From Demequina lutea (GTDB lineage: Bacteria; Actinomycetota; Actinomycetes; Actinomycetales; Demequinaceae), in the NCBI RefSeq assembly GCF_013409005.1, contig NZ_JACBZO010000001.1, forward strand, positions 2,971,770 to 3,035,769: 64,000 bases of DNA, read 5' to 3'. A model generated the notes under the pieces. That model had not been told where the DNA came from. It saw only the letters and a program-made list of their open reading frames with translations, and did not search any database. Positions 36,768-46,207 of the stretch are shown here, piece after piece (position 1 is the stretch's first letter; each line of letters starts with the position of its first letter). Position numbers and translations under genes: made by a program.

Positions 36768-37553
36768 TCACCTCAGCAGCCCAGTCTGGTGGAACCGTTC
36801 GTTCTTGCCCTGGGTGGTGGGCTGGTCTGGCTTGCCCGTGATCGGCTTGACGCCGGGGTCGATCAGGTAGTCCACGAGCTTGCTGGTGAAGCCGCGTCGG
36901 GTGGGGTTGAACGCCAGCCCGTTGTCGGACAGCAGCCGTTGCGGCACGCCCCAGCGGCGCACCGCCGTGGACACGACCTGCACGGCGGCCTTGGCCGTCT
37001 CCCCGCCGGCGACCAGGGTCGCCACTGCCATGCGTGAGTGGTCGTCGATGACCTGGTGGATCGCGACCGGTGTGCCGTCGGCGAGGGACCAGGCGAACGC
37101 GTCGATCTGCCAGCAGCAGTTCGGCGCCGGATAGACGAACCTGCGGTTCGCCGCCCGCGGCCTCTTGCGCGGCTCAGGCTTGGAGACCCCGGCGGCCGCG
37201 AACGCGCGGGCGAGGGTCGCCCGCGACGGGGCGGACAGGCCTTGCCTGCGCATCCTGGCGGCCACGGACAACGGCCCGCCATCGAGTCCCTGCTCGACGA
37301 GCCATGCCCTCACCGCCAGCGCGTCCTCGATCACGGTCGGGTCCGTACGAGTTGGGCTGTGGTGTGGCCGACGAGAGGCGGGCTCGGTAGCGCCGACCGG
37401 GCCCAGCTCGCGGGCCTGGCCGCGGATCTTGTAGAACACCGACCTGCTGATGTCGTGCCGCTCACAGAAGCGCGTCACCGCACCGCGCTCGGCGTCCTCG
37501 GGCCAGTTCGCTATCGCCCACCGCACGTCGGCGGGCACGTGGTTGAAGTCCAT
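36768..37553 (-). pseudogene. IS481-family transposase, 3'-truncated
   Basis: About 262 residues from the ATG at 37553. N-terminal HTH (RFCERHDISRSVFYKIRGQA), then the integrase core: NCCWQIDAFAWSLADGTPVAIHQVIDDHSRM (first Asp), GVPQRLLSDNGLAFN (second Asp), and QPTTQGKNERFHQT (Glu). Homology ends right after ERFHQT and the frame stops four codons later, so the C-terminus is lost at a junction near 36785. The three catalytic residues remain, but about 60-100 residues are missing. Distinct from the IS481 remnant at 23535. Confidence 0.75.
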
Positions 37554-37582
37554 GCCCGAGACGAGCACGCAGGTCAAGTGAT

Positions 37583-37647
37583 CACGAAGTCATGAGACCG
37601 GCTGTCCACGAAGTCCTGAGACAGAACCGTCCACGAAGTCCTGAGAC
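37583..37647. repeat. Three direct repeats upstream of the IS481-type transposase
   Basis: CACGAAGTCATGAGAC (37583-37598), CACGAAGTCCTGAGAC (37607-37622) and CACGAAGTCCTGAGAC (37632-37647), with a period of 24-25 bp. Placed between the transposase start and the presumed IS end, they are likely transposase-binding sites or the subterminal end of that element. Confidence 0.65.
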
Positions 37648-37730
37648 TTCACATTCAGACCCCAACTACACCCTCGAATGCGATGAGCCCGGAATGTGCA
37701 GCCTGCCGGGAACTCTCTGCGGGTGACCGC

Positions 37731-38195
37731 CTACTCGCACGCCTCATAGCTGTCGATCGCGGCCACCTTCGCAGCCGAGGCGGAGGTCGGGTCGAACTCG
37801 TAACCGAGCCATTCCCGCACAAGGCGCCTGGCGAGCTCCACGCCGATGACTCGCTGCCCGAGGCACAGCACCTGGGCATTGTTCGACAAGACGGCCCGCT
37901 CGACGGAGTAGCTGTCGTGGGCGGTCACTGCACGTACTCCCGGCACCTTGTTGGCCGAGATGGCGACCCCAAGGCCCGTGCCGCACACGAGCAGCGCGCG
38001 GTCCGCCTCTCCGGCAGCGACCAGGCGGGCCGCGGCGACGGCGATGTGGGGGTACGCCGTGTGCTGATCGGCGTGCACCCCCACGTCGATGACGGTTTGA
38101 ACGCGTTCGTCGAGTTCGAGGTCGGACTTGAGCCGGTCTTTGTAGGCCAGTCCAGCCTCGTCGCTGCCGATGACGATCCGTAGCAGGTCGGTCAC
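37731..38195 (-). CDS. RpiB/LacAB-family sugar-phosphate isomerase, probable D-erythrulose-4-phosphate isomerase type
   Basis: 154 residues from GTG 38195, with AAAGGAG 5 bases upstream; the start overlaps the kinase stop (GTGA). Family blocks: [22 protein letters not shown] with the catalytic Cys, [26 protein letters not shown], and a C-terminal Arg-rich helix. The N-terminal SDHAG of true ribose-5-phosphate isomerase B reads SDEAG, losing a conserved His. This and the neighbouring kinase suggest a four-carbon keto-sugar phosphate substrate, as for DerI of mycobacteria. Ribose-5-phosphate is the alternative. Confidence 0.75.
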   Translation of the reverse strand: MTDLLRIVIGSDEAGLAYKDRLKSDLELDERVQTVIDVGVHADQHTAYPHIAVAAARLVAAGEADRALLVCGTGLGVAISANKVPGVRAVTAHDSYSVERAVLSNNAQVLCLGQRVIGVELARRLVREWLGYEFDPTSASAAKVAAIDSYEACE

Positions 38196-39985
38196 GACTG
38201 CTCCTTTCGGGAAGAACTCTCGGGACCGTTCGGTGCGGCGTCGGAGACGGCGGTGGCGATGAGCGCGAGCGAGACCGCGCCGGGATCGGGGGACCCTACG
38301 CTCTGGTCCGCGAGCGGACGTGCTCGACCCAGTCGCGGACGCAGGGGTGCTGTCTCGAGTGCCGCCCGTGTCGCCTGCTCCGCCGCCGCGCGCCATGCCT
38401 CGGTGGGTTCTCGTCCCGGGCTGTCCGCTCGGCTCAGTGCCTCGTGGAACGGGACGAGCGCGTCGAGCAGTGTCTTGTCGCCGAGCTTCGCATTGCCGAG
38501 ATCCTGTACGGCATCGATTGCCGCGCCCACCGCCCGGACGACGACGCCGAGCGGATCGGCGTCCCAGCTTTCCCATGCGGGCGCATCGTCGCCAAGGGCG
38601 TTGCCGCCCGCCTCGAGCATGGCGCCCCAGAGGACCCCGGAGGTCCCGCCGGCACGGTGTGCCCATGCCTGCCCCGCCTGGACCAGCACCTCACGTGCGC
38701 CGGCCCCGCTGGCCAGGGCGATGCGGCCGGCGTCCCGGGCCGCGGTGAGTCCGCGAACCATTCCGCGACCGTGGTCTCCGTCGCCGGCAATCGCGTCGAG
38801 TCGTCCGAGGTGGTCCTCGGCCTCGGTGACGGCCCGCAAGGCCGCCTCGATCCCGGCCAACACCCGCCCCGCGTGGGCACGGGCGCGCTCGCTGGCGGGG
38901 GGCACGACGCTGGTTGCACCGCTCGGGGTGGTGTGGGAGGGGCGCGTCCGGTCGGTGCCGGTCGTGTCCACGGCATGGAGAGGGGTGCGTGTCGTTCCCT
39001 TGCGGTACGCCGGCGCCGCGGTGGGTGCCCGCCAGAGTGCCTCGAGTTCCTCGTCCAGCCACATCAGCGTGAGCGAGCACCCGGCCATGTCGAGGCTGGT
39101 CACCAGTTCCCCGATGTCCGGTTCGACAATCGTGATCCCCGCCTCGCGCAGCAGTGGCGCCACCGTGGACCAGACCACGAACAGTTCCTCGTACTTCGTG
39201 CGCCCCAGCCCGTTGAGGATGACCGCAGCGCGAGCAGGGCCGGCCACGGGCGCCTCGGCGAGGACGAGCTCAACGAGCGTCGTCGCGAGCGCGGCCGCAG
39301 TGGGCAGCGCTGCCTCGCCGATCCCGGGCTCGCCGTGGATGCCGACGCCGATGCCCATTCGCCCCGTGGCGACGGTGAACAGCGGCTCGCTGGCGCCGGG
39401 GAGGGTGCAGCCGTCGAACGCGACGCCGAGCGTGCGTGTCATGGCATTGGCATGCAGCGCCACGCGTTCCACCTCGTCAAGGTCGGCGCCTCCCTCGGCT
39501 GCTGCGGACGCGGCCTTGAAGACCATGAGGTCCCCGGCAATGCCCCTGCGCAGACTCTCCTGCCCGACCGGGGCGCTCGCGATGTCATCGGTGACGACCA
39601 CGTACCGGGCGTCGATCCCCTCGGCGGCGAGCTGGCGCCGCGCCAGGGTGAAGTTCATGACGTCGCCGGCGTAGTTGCCCGTGAGCATCACCACCCCTGC
39701 GCCCGAGGAGGCGCTGCGTGCCACGGAGGCGGCGGCGTCGGCCGATGGCGAGGTGAAGACGTGGCCCACCACCGCGCCGTCAGCGAAGCCTTGACCCACG
39801 AGTCCGCAGAAGGCGGGGTAGTGGCCCGACCCGCCCCCCACGACGACGGCGACCTTGCCGGCGGGCGTCGCCTCAGCGCGCACGACCCCCCCCGGAACCA
39901 GCGCGACCAGGTCGGCGTAGGCGTCGACGAATCCCCGCAGCGCTTCGTCGACGAACTGCGCCGGGTCGTTGGACAACACCGTCAT
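38192..39985 (-). CDS. Dihydroxyacetone-kinase family kinase, fused DhaK-DhaL (probable erythrulose/tetrose kinase)
   Basis: 597 residues. The DhaK domain (about 1-335) has [26 protein letters not shown], and [10 protein letters not shown] with the His that binds the substrate carbonyl covalently. A linker rich in Thr and Pro follows (about 340-385). The DhaL domain (about 390-580) has [16 protein letters not shown], whose Asp residues hold the ATP magnesium. The fused form is the ATP-dependent type and not the PTS type. Co-location with an RpiB-like isomerase matches the D-erythrulose kinase/isomerase pair (DerK/DerI) of mycobacterial tetritol catabolism. Dihydroxyacetone itself remains possible. 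Confidence 0.85.
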   Translation of the reverse strand: MTVLSNDPAQFVDEALRGFVDAYADLVALVPGGVVRAEATPAGKVAVVVGGGSGHYPAFCGLVGQGFADGAVVGHVFTSPSADAAASVARSASSGAGVVMLTGNYAGDVMNFTLARRQLAAEGIDARYVVVTDDIASAPVGQESLRRGIAGDLMVFKAASAAAEGGADLDEVERVALHANAMTRTLGVAFDGCTLPGASEPLFTVATGRMGIGVGIHGEPGIGEAALPTAAALATTLVELVLAEAPVAGPARAAVILNGLGRTKYEELFVVWSTVAPLLREAGITIVEPDIGELVTSLDMAGCSLTLMWLDEELEALWRAPTAAPAYRKGTTRTPLHAVDTTGTDRTRPSHTTPSGATSVVPPASERARAHAGRVLAGIEAALRAVTEAEDHLGRLDAIAGDGDHGRGMVRGLTAARDAGRIALASGAGAREVLVQAGQAWAHRAGGTSGVLWGAMLEAGGNALGDDAPAWESWDADPLGVVVRAVGAAIDAVQDLGNAKLGDKTLLDALVPFHEALSRADSPGREPTEAWRAAAEQATRAALETAPLRPRLGRARPLADQSVGSPDPGAVSLALIATAVSDAAPNGPESSSRKEQS

Positions 39986-40881
39986 CAGGCGGACTCGGGG
40001 CTTGCGGCGTGCAGGGCTGTGGCGATGATCGAGTCGTCTTCCGCGGAGAAGCCCAGGGCTTCGCCGAGCAGGAACAGCTGGCCGGCGGCTCCCGCAACGG
40101 GCGTCGCAACCTTGACCTCGCGCGCGAGGCCCGCGACGATGCCCATGTCCTTCGAGATCACGTCCAGCCTCGACCGCAGTTCCGGTCGTGCCCCGGTGAG
40201 CTGCTGCGCGATGCGAGGCCCGCGGTCGGAAAGCATGAACGAGGCGGCCGCGCCCTTGCCGAGGACCTCGAGCGTGCTGTCGAGGTCCAGGCCCAGGGCG
40301 TGAGCGAGCGCGAGGGCCTCGGCCGCGGCTGCGGTGTGCACGCCGCAGAGCAGCTGGTTCACCGTCTTGAGCATCTGGCCGTCGCCCACGTGCGGCCCGG
40401 CGACGGTGAGCGTGGAGGCCAGGGCCTCCAGCACTGACCGGCCTTGAGCAAGGGCTGCGGGGTCGGCACCCACCATGATCAACAGGTCGCCCTCGCCGGC
40501 GCGAACCGGTCCGCCGCTGACCGGCGCATCGATGAGGTGCACCTGCAACTCCTTGAGCCTGTGGGCGGCCTCGCGCGCCGCGTCACGGCCGACGGTAGAG
40601 GTCAGGATGACGACGGCACCTGCGGCCAACCCCTCGGCAGCGCCCAGCGGTCCGAACAGCGCGCGCTCAAGCTGGGCAGCATCCCGCACCCCGATCAGGA
40701 CGACGTCGGCCCCGGCGCACGCCTCGGCGGGGGACTCGGCGGGGCGTACGCCCGCCAGCTTGGCCAGGCTCAGGCGCTCCGGGTTGACATCGAAGGCGAT
40801 GACCTCGTGGTCACGAGCGAGGTGGGTCGCCATCGGTAGCCCCATGGCTCCCAATCCCAGGACCGCAACGCGGGGACTCAC
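39985..40881 (-). CDS. NAD(P)-dependent 3-hydroxyacid dehydrogenase family (HIBADH/LtnD-like)
   Basis: 298 residues. N-terminal Rossmann motif VAVLGLGAMGLPMATHLA; substrate-binding block DAPVSGGPVRAGEGDLLIMVG; catalytic Lys in GQMLKTVNQLLCG. This family covers 3-hydroxyisobutyrate, tartronate semialdehyde and L-threonate dehydrogenases. In this operon an LtnD-like role (oxidation of a four-carbon sugar acid) or the D-apionate oxidoisomerase-type reaction fits best. The stop overlaps the kinase start by one base and its start overlaps the previous gene by 4, so the four genes form one coupled operon. Confidence 0.8.
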   Translation of the reverse strand: MSPRVAVLGLGAMGLPMATHLARDHEVIAFDVNPERLSLAKLAGVRPAESPAEACAGADVVLIGVRDAAQLERALFGPLGAAEGLAAGAVVILTSTVGRDAAREAAHRLKELQVHLIDAPVSGGPVRAGEGDLLIMVGADPAALAQGRSVLEALASTLTVAGPHVGDGQMLKTVNQLLCGVHTAAAAEALALAHALGLDLDSTLEVLGKGAAASFMLSDRGPRIAQQLTGARPELRSRLDVISKDMGIVAGLAREVKVATPVAGAAGQLFLLGEALGFSAEDDSIIATALHAASPESA

Positions 40882-41849
40882 TTGACACCCACGTCGGTGC
40901 CGCGGCTTGCCCGCGCGACCTCACCGGTGGCGACCGCCAGCAGCTTGCGCAGGTACGTGCGATTCTCGGCCATCACCGACAGCCCGTCGCCGCCGTAGTG
41001 CTCGACGCAGAACGGGCCGGTGTAGCCGACCGCGACCGCCGTCTTGACCGCGGTGCGGTAGTTCATTGAGCCCGAGTACATCGGGGCGGGCAAGGAGACG
41101 ACCGCGCCCGTCGTGGGTTCCGTGTCGCGGTAGTAGTTCTTCACGTGCCAGTAGTTGGACAGCGGCAGGCAGGCTTCGACGGCCGCTTGGAACGACTCGA
41201 TGTCGCGGTGCAGTCGAAAGAGGTTGCCCAAGTCCGGGTTGAGTCCTACCGCCGAGTGGTTGATGTCCTGCACCAGGCGCACGGCGGACTCGGCCGAACC
41301 CAGAAGCGTGTCCTCGTACATCTCCAGGGACAGCAAGACGCCGGCGTCGTGGGCGTGCTCACCGAGCTCTCGCAGCCGGCGGACCGCCAGCTGCCACGTC
41401 TCCGCGGAGTCGTCGTCCTTGGGCCCGTCGACGGTCCAGAACCACAGGACGTCGCGTTGCTGGGGCGCCAATGGCCGGTGCAGGCCGACGCTGACCACCG
41501 AGCAACCGAGCTGCGCGGCGGCGTCGATGGTGCGGTGGGAGTAGGCGAGGTTCGCCTCCCCCGCATCGGGGTCGATCACGCTGCATCGGATCGCCGAGAC
41601 CGCCTCAGGACGCAGACCGGTCTGGCGCAGCACGTCGGCCAACTCGGTCAGGCGGGAAGCCTCCATATTGCCCACCTTCACCCACGAGTCGGTGAGATCG
41701 ACCTCCGTGAAGCCTTCGAATGCGACCTCGGCGAACTGGTCGTGCCAGACCTCCGCGGGCGCCTCCTGTGAGGCGGGGAACGGGAGCATCGCGGCGGCGA
41801 TGGGCCAGCTCTGGCTGGGAGAGGTTGGGGCATGTACAGCGTCGGACAC
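40878..41849 (-). CDS. Sugar phosphate isomerase/epimerase family TIM-barrel protein
   Basis: 323 residues, xylose-isomerase-like TIM barrel (AP endonuclease 2 superfamily). Metal ligands are suggested by LLSLEMYED, VGLNPDLGNLF, HVKNYYRD and FCVEHYGGDG. Related to hydroxypyruvate/2-oxo-tetronate isomerases (OtnI) and erythrulose-phosphate isomerases. First gene of the operon. The GTG at 41849 is only 33 bp from the divergent GntR gene and has a weak ribosome site, so a later start such as the ATG about 20 codons in (MLPFPAS) is possible. Confidence 0.75.
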   Translation of the reverse strand: MSDAVHAPTSPSQSWPIAAAMLPFPASQEAPAEVWHDQFAEVAFEGFTEVDLTDSWVKVGNMEASRLTELADVLRQTGLRPEAVSAIRCSVIDPDAGEANLAYSHRTIDAAAQLGCSVVSVGLHRPLAPQQRDVLWFWTVDGPKDDDSAETWQLAVRRLRELGEHAHDAGVLLSLEMYEDTLLGSAESAVRLVQDINHSAVGLNPDLGNLFRLHRDIESFQAAVEACLPLSNYWHVKNYYRDTEPTTGAVVSLPAPMYSGSMNYRTAVKTAVAVGYTGPFCVEHYGGDGLSVMAENRTYLRKLLAVATGEVARASRGTDVGVK

Positions 41850-41882
41850 GGAGCCACATCCAAATTCCTATATGATTGGGTC

Positions 41883-42704
41883 ATGGACATTAGATCAGGC
41901 TGGCCAGGCGTCGTCAACCTGGCAGAAGCAGCAGCGGTCGGGGGCGCGGTAGTCCATCGACGCTCGCTCGCCGACGATGTCTACGAGCGTCTGATCGAGC
42001 TGCTGCTGGAGGCGGAGCTTGAGCCGGGAGCACGGCTCCAGATCGATGGGCTGGCGCGGGTCTGGCAGGTGTCGCAAACGCCGATCCGCGAGGCGCTGGC
42101 CCGCGCAGAGGCCAGCGGACTCGTGGTGCGGCAGCCGCTGCGGGGGTATCAGGTGGCGCCTTTGCTGTCGCCAGGAGAGTTCGAGCAGCTCGTGGAGATG
42201 CGTCTGCTGATTGAGCCGCACTGCGCCGCCAGGGCGTGCGAGCGCGCCGATGACGACGTGTTCGACCTGCTCGAGCGCCAGCAGGCCGTCATGCGGGATT
42301 CGCCCAAGGGCCCCACTTCGCACGACTATCGTGACTACCTGCGAGCGGACATTGCCTTCCACGAGACGATCGCCGCAGCCAGCGGGAACCGATTCCTCCC
42401 GGCGGCACTTGCCGTGACGAGCACCCACGCGCACCGGTTCCGCCGGTTTGGCGGAGGAACCATCACCGATGCCACTGATTCCCTACGCGAACACTCAGTC
42501 GTCCTGCGCGCCCTGCGCGCCCGAGATGCTGAGGGTGCCAGCGTAGCGATGCGCCAACACTTGCTCGGCGTGGCAGAGCGCGGCCGGGGGGTCGTGTCGC
42601 TCCCCGTCCAGGAGCGCCCTTCGTCGAGCGGCTCGCCTACGGGTTGGCCCTCATCGCCGCCGAGTTCTCACGCTGCGGCCGGCAGTCATGTCAACGCCGA
42701 GTGA
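41883..42704 (+). CDS. GntR-family transcriptional regulator, FCD domain
   Basis: 273 residues. The winged helix (about 28-95) reads LADDVYERLIELLLEAELEPGARLQIDGLARVWQVSQTPIREALARAEASGLV. The FCD effector domain (about 105-230) has EMRLLIEPHCAARAC, ADIAFHETIAAASGNRFL and EHSVVLRALRARDAEGA with metal-binding Asp/His positions. It faces the four-gene sugar operon across 33 bp and most likely controls it, with a pathway acid or sugar as ligand. The ATG at 41883 has no ribosome site and TATATGAT lies 12 bases upstream, so a leaderless transcript is possible. The C-terminal 30 residues are low complexity. Confidence 0.85.
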   Translation: MDIRSGWPGVVNLAEAAAVGGAVVHRRSLADDVYERLIELLLEAELEPGARLQIDGLARVWQVSQTPIREALARAEASGLVVRQPLRGYQVAPLLSPGEFEQLVEMRLLIEPHCAARACERADDDVFDLLERQQAVMRDSPKGPTSHDYRDYLRADIAFHETIAAASGNRFLPAALAVTSTHAHRFRRFGGGTITDATDSLREHSVVLRALRARDAEGASVAMRQHLLGVAERGRGVVSLPVQERPSSSGSPTGWPSSPPSSHAAAGSHVNAE

Positions 42705-43086
42705 GTACTGACACTCTGTTGCCCCCTGGCGTCACCCATTCCCTCGTCAACGTCGACCGAATCTTGGGTCAAGTCCCGGGGCGTGGTGTGTGACGGCTGC
42801 CGCGTGATCTTCGATGGTCAGGCGCTGAGCGCCGGGAGCTGGTCGGTGGTCACCTCCTGAGTGTCGGGCAGGGCGGTCAGCCGTGATCTGCTCAGGACGT
42901 CCAGGGCGAGGTAGCATCCGCACGGCGAAGTCGACTCCCGATCGTTCGACGGCAGGCCGCCAATTGGAGGCTCTTCTGAGCGTGGGTGAGGTCGGCGCGG
43001 GGGGGTGCGTGGCGGTCCGGGGACGTAGGCGTCGGGGCCTCCAAGATCACTAGCGACCAAGCTGCCTGATCCCCGGAGGCCCCGGC
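42705..43086. other. IS remnants, no intact gene
   Basis: About 380 bp after the GntR gene. A minus-strand frame ending at 42818 (DVLSRSRLTALPDTQEVTTDQLPALSA) looks like a transposase tail, family not recognised. GGGGCCTCCAAGATCACTAG at 43034 and GGAGGCCCCGG at 43074 form the inverted-repeat end of an ISL3-type element. Confidence 0.4.
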
Positions 43087-43265
43087 GTGTCGAATCGTAG
43101 ATGCGGCATCGGCGCGCCACGGTGCGCCCGTGCCGATGAAGTGTTCAACGTCCCCGGCTTGCATGTGATCGACGTGCACCACGACGCCGGCGGGCAGGTG
43201 GTGGTGACGGTCGAGACCGACGAGGTCGTGACCGGGTGTCGGGCCTGCGAGGTCGTCGCCCTCCC
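43087..43265 (+). pseudogene. ISL3-family transposase, N-terminal fragment
   Basis: About 58 residues: DEVFNVPGLHVIDVHHDAGG, VTVETDEVVTGCRACEVVA. This is the beginning of an ISL3 transposase, with the first Cys pair of its zinc finger (CRAC). It is cut after CEVVA by the IS fragment at 43266. Confidence 0.75.
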
Positions 43266-43547
43266 TGTCAGGCTGTAGTGAGACATGCCGGAGCCCCCGG
43301 GCCCACCGTGGAGGGTGGTGATAGGAGACAGTTTCGTGAGTAGCAATAGTCCAGTTCTTCCTGGTGTCGAAGATGATCCGGTGGCCAGTTCAGGGGAAGT
43401 AGTCGTAGATCCGGCGGCTCGTCCGGTCCGGCGCTCGTTCACGGCGGCCTACCGGGCGAGGGTGGTTGCGGAGTATGAGGCGGCACCGCACGGCAGCAAG
43501 GCTGCCGTGTTGCGTCGTGAGGGCTTGTACCAGTCCCAGATCCATGA
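43266..43547 (+). mobile_element. IS3-family copy C, left-end fragment
   Basis: Starts with the same TGTCAGGCTGTAGTGAGAC end as copies A and B and continues through the OrfA start to CAGTCCCAGATCC-TGAG, where homology stops. It differs from copy A at several positions (for example GATGATCCGGTGGCCAG), so it is an older or separate copy. Its right part was lost, and helicase-gene sequence follows directly. Confidence 0.85.
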
Positions 43548-43559
43548 GATGCCGCCACA

Positions 43560-45502
43560 ATGCAGCAAATCGGCCGACTGGCCCGCCGATCCAAAACGTT
43601 CCCCGTACCCTCACTGGTCATAGTGCAACGAGGCGGTGAAGAGTTCCCGGCGCTCCGTGGCGCACTTCTGGCCCTATACGAGGAGGGCTCAAACTGGGCG
43701 AAGATCTTGCCTGATCTCATCGACTCCGAGTTTGAGGCGCAGGAATCCCTCCTCAACTACGTGGCGGACTTTGATGGCGGTTCGATCGATATCGACTTGA
43801 AGACGATCCGACCACTAGGCGTTGTAGAACTCCGCGAAGTCCGGGCGTCGCGCGACTACGAGCCTGGATTCTTCGTCCAAGACACGATGCCCAAGGAGTT
43901 CGCGGTGGGGCAGGAGTTCGCAGGATTTCGAGTGACGCTCGCGCAGAGATCCCCCGACCGCCGCTCGCTTTACCTGTGCTTTGCCGCACTCGTCAAGCCG
44001 ACTTGGAGCAGCGATGAGGCACTCACGACCATGGAAAGCCACCTCTGTATCCTCACTTGGCACCCAGACCCGTCCGACTCGAACAAGCACCAATCCGTTC
44101 TCGGCGTCTCGTGCACCGACAACCGCATCAAGAACCGTGTTCTAGCGATCCTCGATCCTGAGGAGGCGCTCACCATTGCCGATGTCGGCAAACTCCAGAG
44201 AGTGATCGACTCACTCCCACGCATGTCCGTCAGCAACGTCGGAGTGCGCAGTACCAATGGGATACAGGTTGGCGTGGCCCAATACGTGAACTACAGCGGG
44301 CGTGGGGTTGACCGGGGCCTCGGGGCCGCTTCGATGGGCCTCAAGGCACTCGGCCATGCCATGATCCAGTTGTCTGGCGACGGCCGCTCAATCAACGCCG
44401 GCATCGCCGTCGAAAAGGGGAAGTACTGGGAACTCCGCCACATGGGGCTCGTCGAGTACTGGGAATGGGTTACGGCACTTATCTCGAAGTACTGGAGCCC
44501 TGGCGACCCGATAGCGCAGCGGCTTCTTCCTGCCCTCGCCCGCGGTTCGAGGCTCAACGAGTATCCCGATGTCGACGTTTTGTTCGCAGAGATAGATCCC
44601 CTGTTAGTTGGTGACCACTGGCGATTCACGGAAACGGACACGGCTCTCGGAGACGTTAAGGTCCGCGCCAAACTCACGGGCGGTCGACTGCAGGTGTGGG
44701 CCACCGATCCCGCAGCCGCAGTCGAGGTGTATCTCGGCACCTATGCGCCAGGCTCGCAAACACCTGAAGGTGTCGAGGCGTGCTCAGTTTGGAGAGGCGG
44801 TGGCTATCCAGTTGAACTGGCGGACCTCTTCATTGATCACCCTCCGACGCTGTGGCTACTTGACGGCACAACCATCCGTGGGGCTGTGGTCTACGAGCGC
44901 CCTCGGGGGTCATCCCTTCTCAACGCGGACTTCGTAGAGGCTTGGGACTGGAGTGGCTACGAAAAGACGAGTGAGAAAGGGTCCAAAGAGAGGAACATTC
45001 CGCGCAGCAAGTCGATCCATGCCAAAGTCGAGGCGCACCTTCTAGAGTTGTATGGCGACGCGCACGTCGAACTCTGGCACTCCATAGCGTCCGACAGCGC
45101 CAAGTCGTCGCTAGCGCATGCACCCTTTCAGGAAGTCTGCCAGCAGGGCATGAAGAGTCGGCGGCGGATCATCGACGGAACACTATGGTCAACGCTCGCG
45201 GAGCGACTCCCGGGCGCAGGAGCGAAGACGCCCCCCTCGTGTATGTCGGCGGATCACCGATCGAAGCGTTCCGAGCCCTCGTCGGTCTGGAACCGATGGA
45301 AGGCGTACCCAATTACTCCGCGAACCCTCCCTTTACAACCGGCGAAGTCGTCTTGGTACAACCAGGACTCAGCCGCGGCGCGCTACTGACGGAACTTGAA
45401 ACGCCGGCGTCGCACAAAGCGCAGAAACTCATTGACATCTTGTCTGTCGCACAGCACATTGTTCAAGACGTTGCGCACTTCCGAGTCATCAGCGACGCGT
45501 GA
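43560..45502 (+). pseudogene. SF2 helicase-type defence protein, C-terminal part, beheaded by an IS and frameshifted
   Basis: The frame opens at MQQIGRLARRSKTF, which is helicase motif VI (QxxGRxxR); all earlier motifs (Walker A, DEAD/DEAH) are missing because IS copy C ends at 43547. About 540 residues with no other enzyme motif follow, including VSNVGVRSTNG, ALGHAMIQLSGDG, RLLPALARGSRLNEYPDV and IPRSKSIHAKVEAHLLELYG. Large helicases with long C-terminal extensions of this sort are common in bacterial anti-phage loci. A C6 run at 45231-45236 breaks the frame; one extra C would join KTPP to LVYVGGSPIEAFRALVGLE and end at 45502. Original name of the system not known to me. Confidence 0.6.
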
Positions 45503-45597
45503 GACTGGTCACGGGAAGGAACCGGCCGTCCGATTGCAGAATCCCCTGCCGCAGGGGCGAACGGGGGCCAACGGTGGTGCCGCCGACCCCCGCCTCT

Positions 45598-45708
45598 CTA
45601 GCCCTTGCCGAGCGTGCTCCCGGCTTTCGACTTGGCACCCTTGCCAGATGAGTCGGACGCGAGCGTCTTCCCCGCCTTGCTGAGGGCTGACTTCGATGGC
45701 TTAGCCAT
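45598..45708 (-). CDS. 36-residue Lys/Ser/Gly-rich small protein
   Basis: Starts MAKPSKSALSKAGKTLAS at ATG 45708, with AAGGGAG 6 bases upstream, and ends STLGKG at 45598. It has nine lysines, no Cys and no membrane segment. The alternating SKAGKTL/SKAGSTLGKG halves look like an internal repeat. Similar very short Ala/Ser/Lys-rich proteins are widespread and uncharacterised. A CCCCTG-CAGGGG hairpin (45543-45557) lies 40 bp downstream. The clear ribosome site and typical codon use make it a real gene in my view. Confidence 0.6.
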   Translation of the reverse strand: MAKPSKSALSKAGKTLASDSSGKGAKSKAGSTLGKG

Positions 45709-46035
45709 GGTGTACTCCCTTCACTCGAAGCGAAGGCAGATCTCATGACCGCGCTTAGCCCGATCGCGAAGTGGCCGATGAGCCACTAAAGTCGAGACGT
45801 CTGCTCAAGGACACTGGACCCCGACCTGCCGCTCAGAAGCCCGTCTCAGGTGTGGCCGATCGGGGTTCTTCCTTGCGGACACGATTTTACCGGCCGGGTA
45901 CGACGTCGGCGGCGTTGCGGGTATGGCGTTGCGGAATTGCTGAGATGTAGCGGCCGGTCGACGGCTCGTCATCCCGCGGATTTGAGCAGGCACACACCTC
46001 GGCACTCTGCTGACTTAGGAAGGGAACCGACAAGT
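45709..46035. other. Intergenic stretch, possible IS debris
   Basis: About 330 bp with no convincing gene. GAGCCACTAAAG at 45780 recurs at 48162 (GAGCCACTAAAGG), suggesting ends of a lost element on both sides of the IS256/ISL3 block. Confidence 0.4.
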
Positions 46036-46115
46036 GTGTCGGTTGTTTGTCTAGTTCAGCAACTGACGCTAACTCAGCAAAGTGCGCGAGGGACTCTAGC
46101 AATTGCTAGATTGTA
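46036..46115. repeat. 80-bp repeat with palindrome, right copy
   Basis: Same orientation as 19746-19825 with three mismatches. The palindrome CTAGCAATTGCTAG is intact at 46095-46108. The sequence after it differs from the left copy. Confidence 0.8.
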
Positions 46116-46207
46116 CTGCTCGTGAACGTGCGGCGAGTCTGCTGAACGAGTACGCGACGGTTTGGCCTTCGGCTATGCACGTCGGTTGCCATCGAGGGAT
46201 CAGAAGA

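Noticed and set aside
37583..37647. CRISPR array
   Set aside because: Only three 16-bp units with 8-9 bp between them, beside a transposase; spacers are far too short and no cas genes are present.
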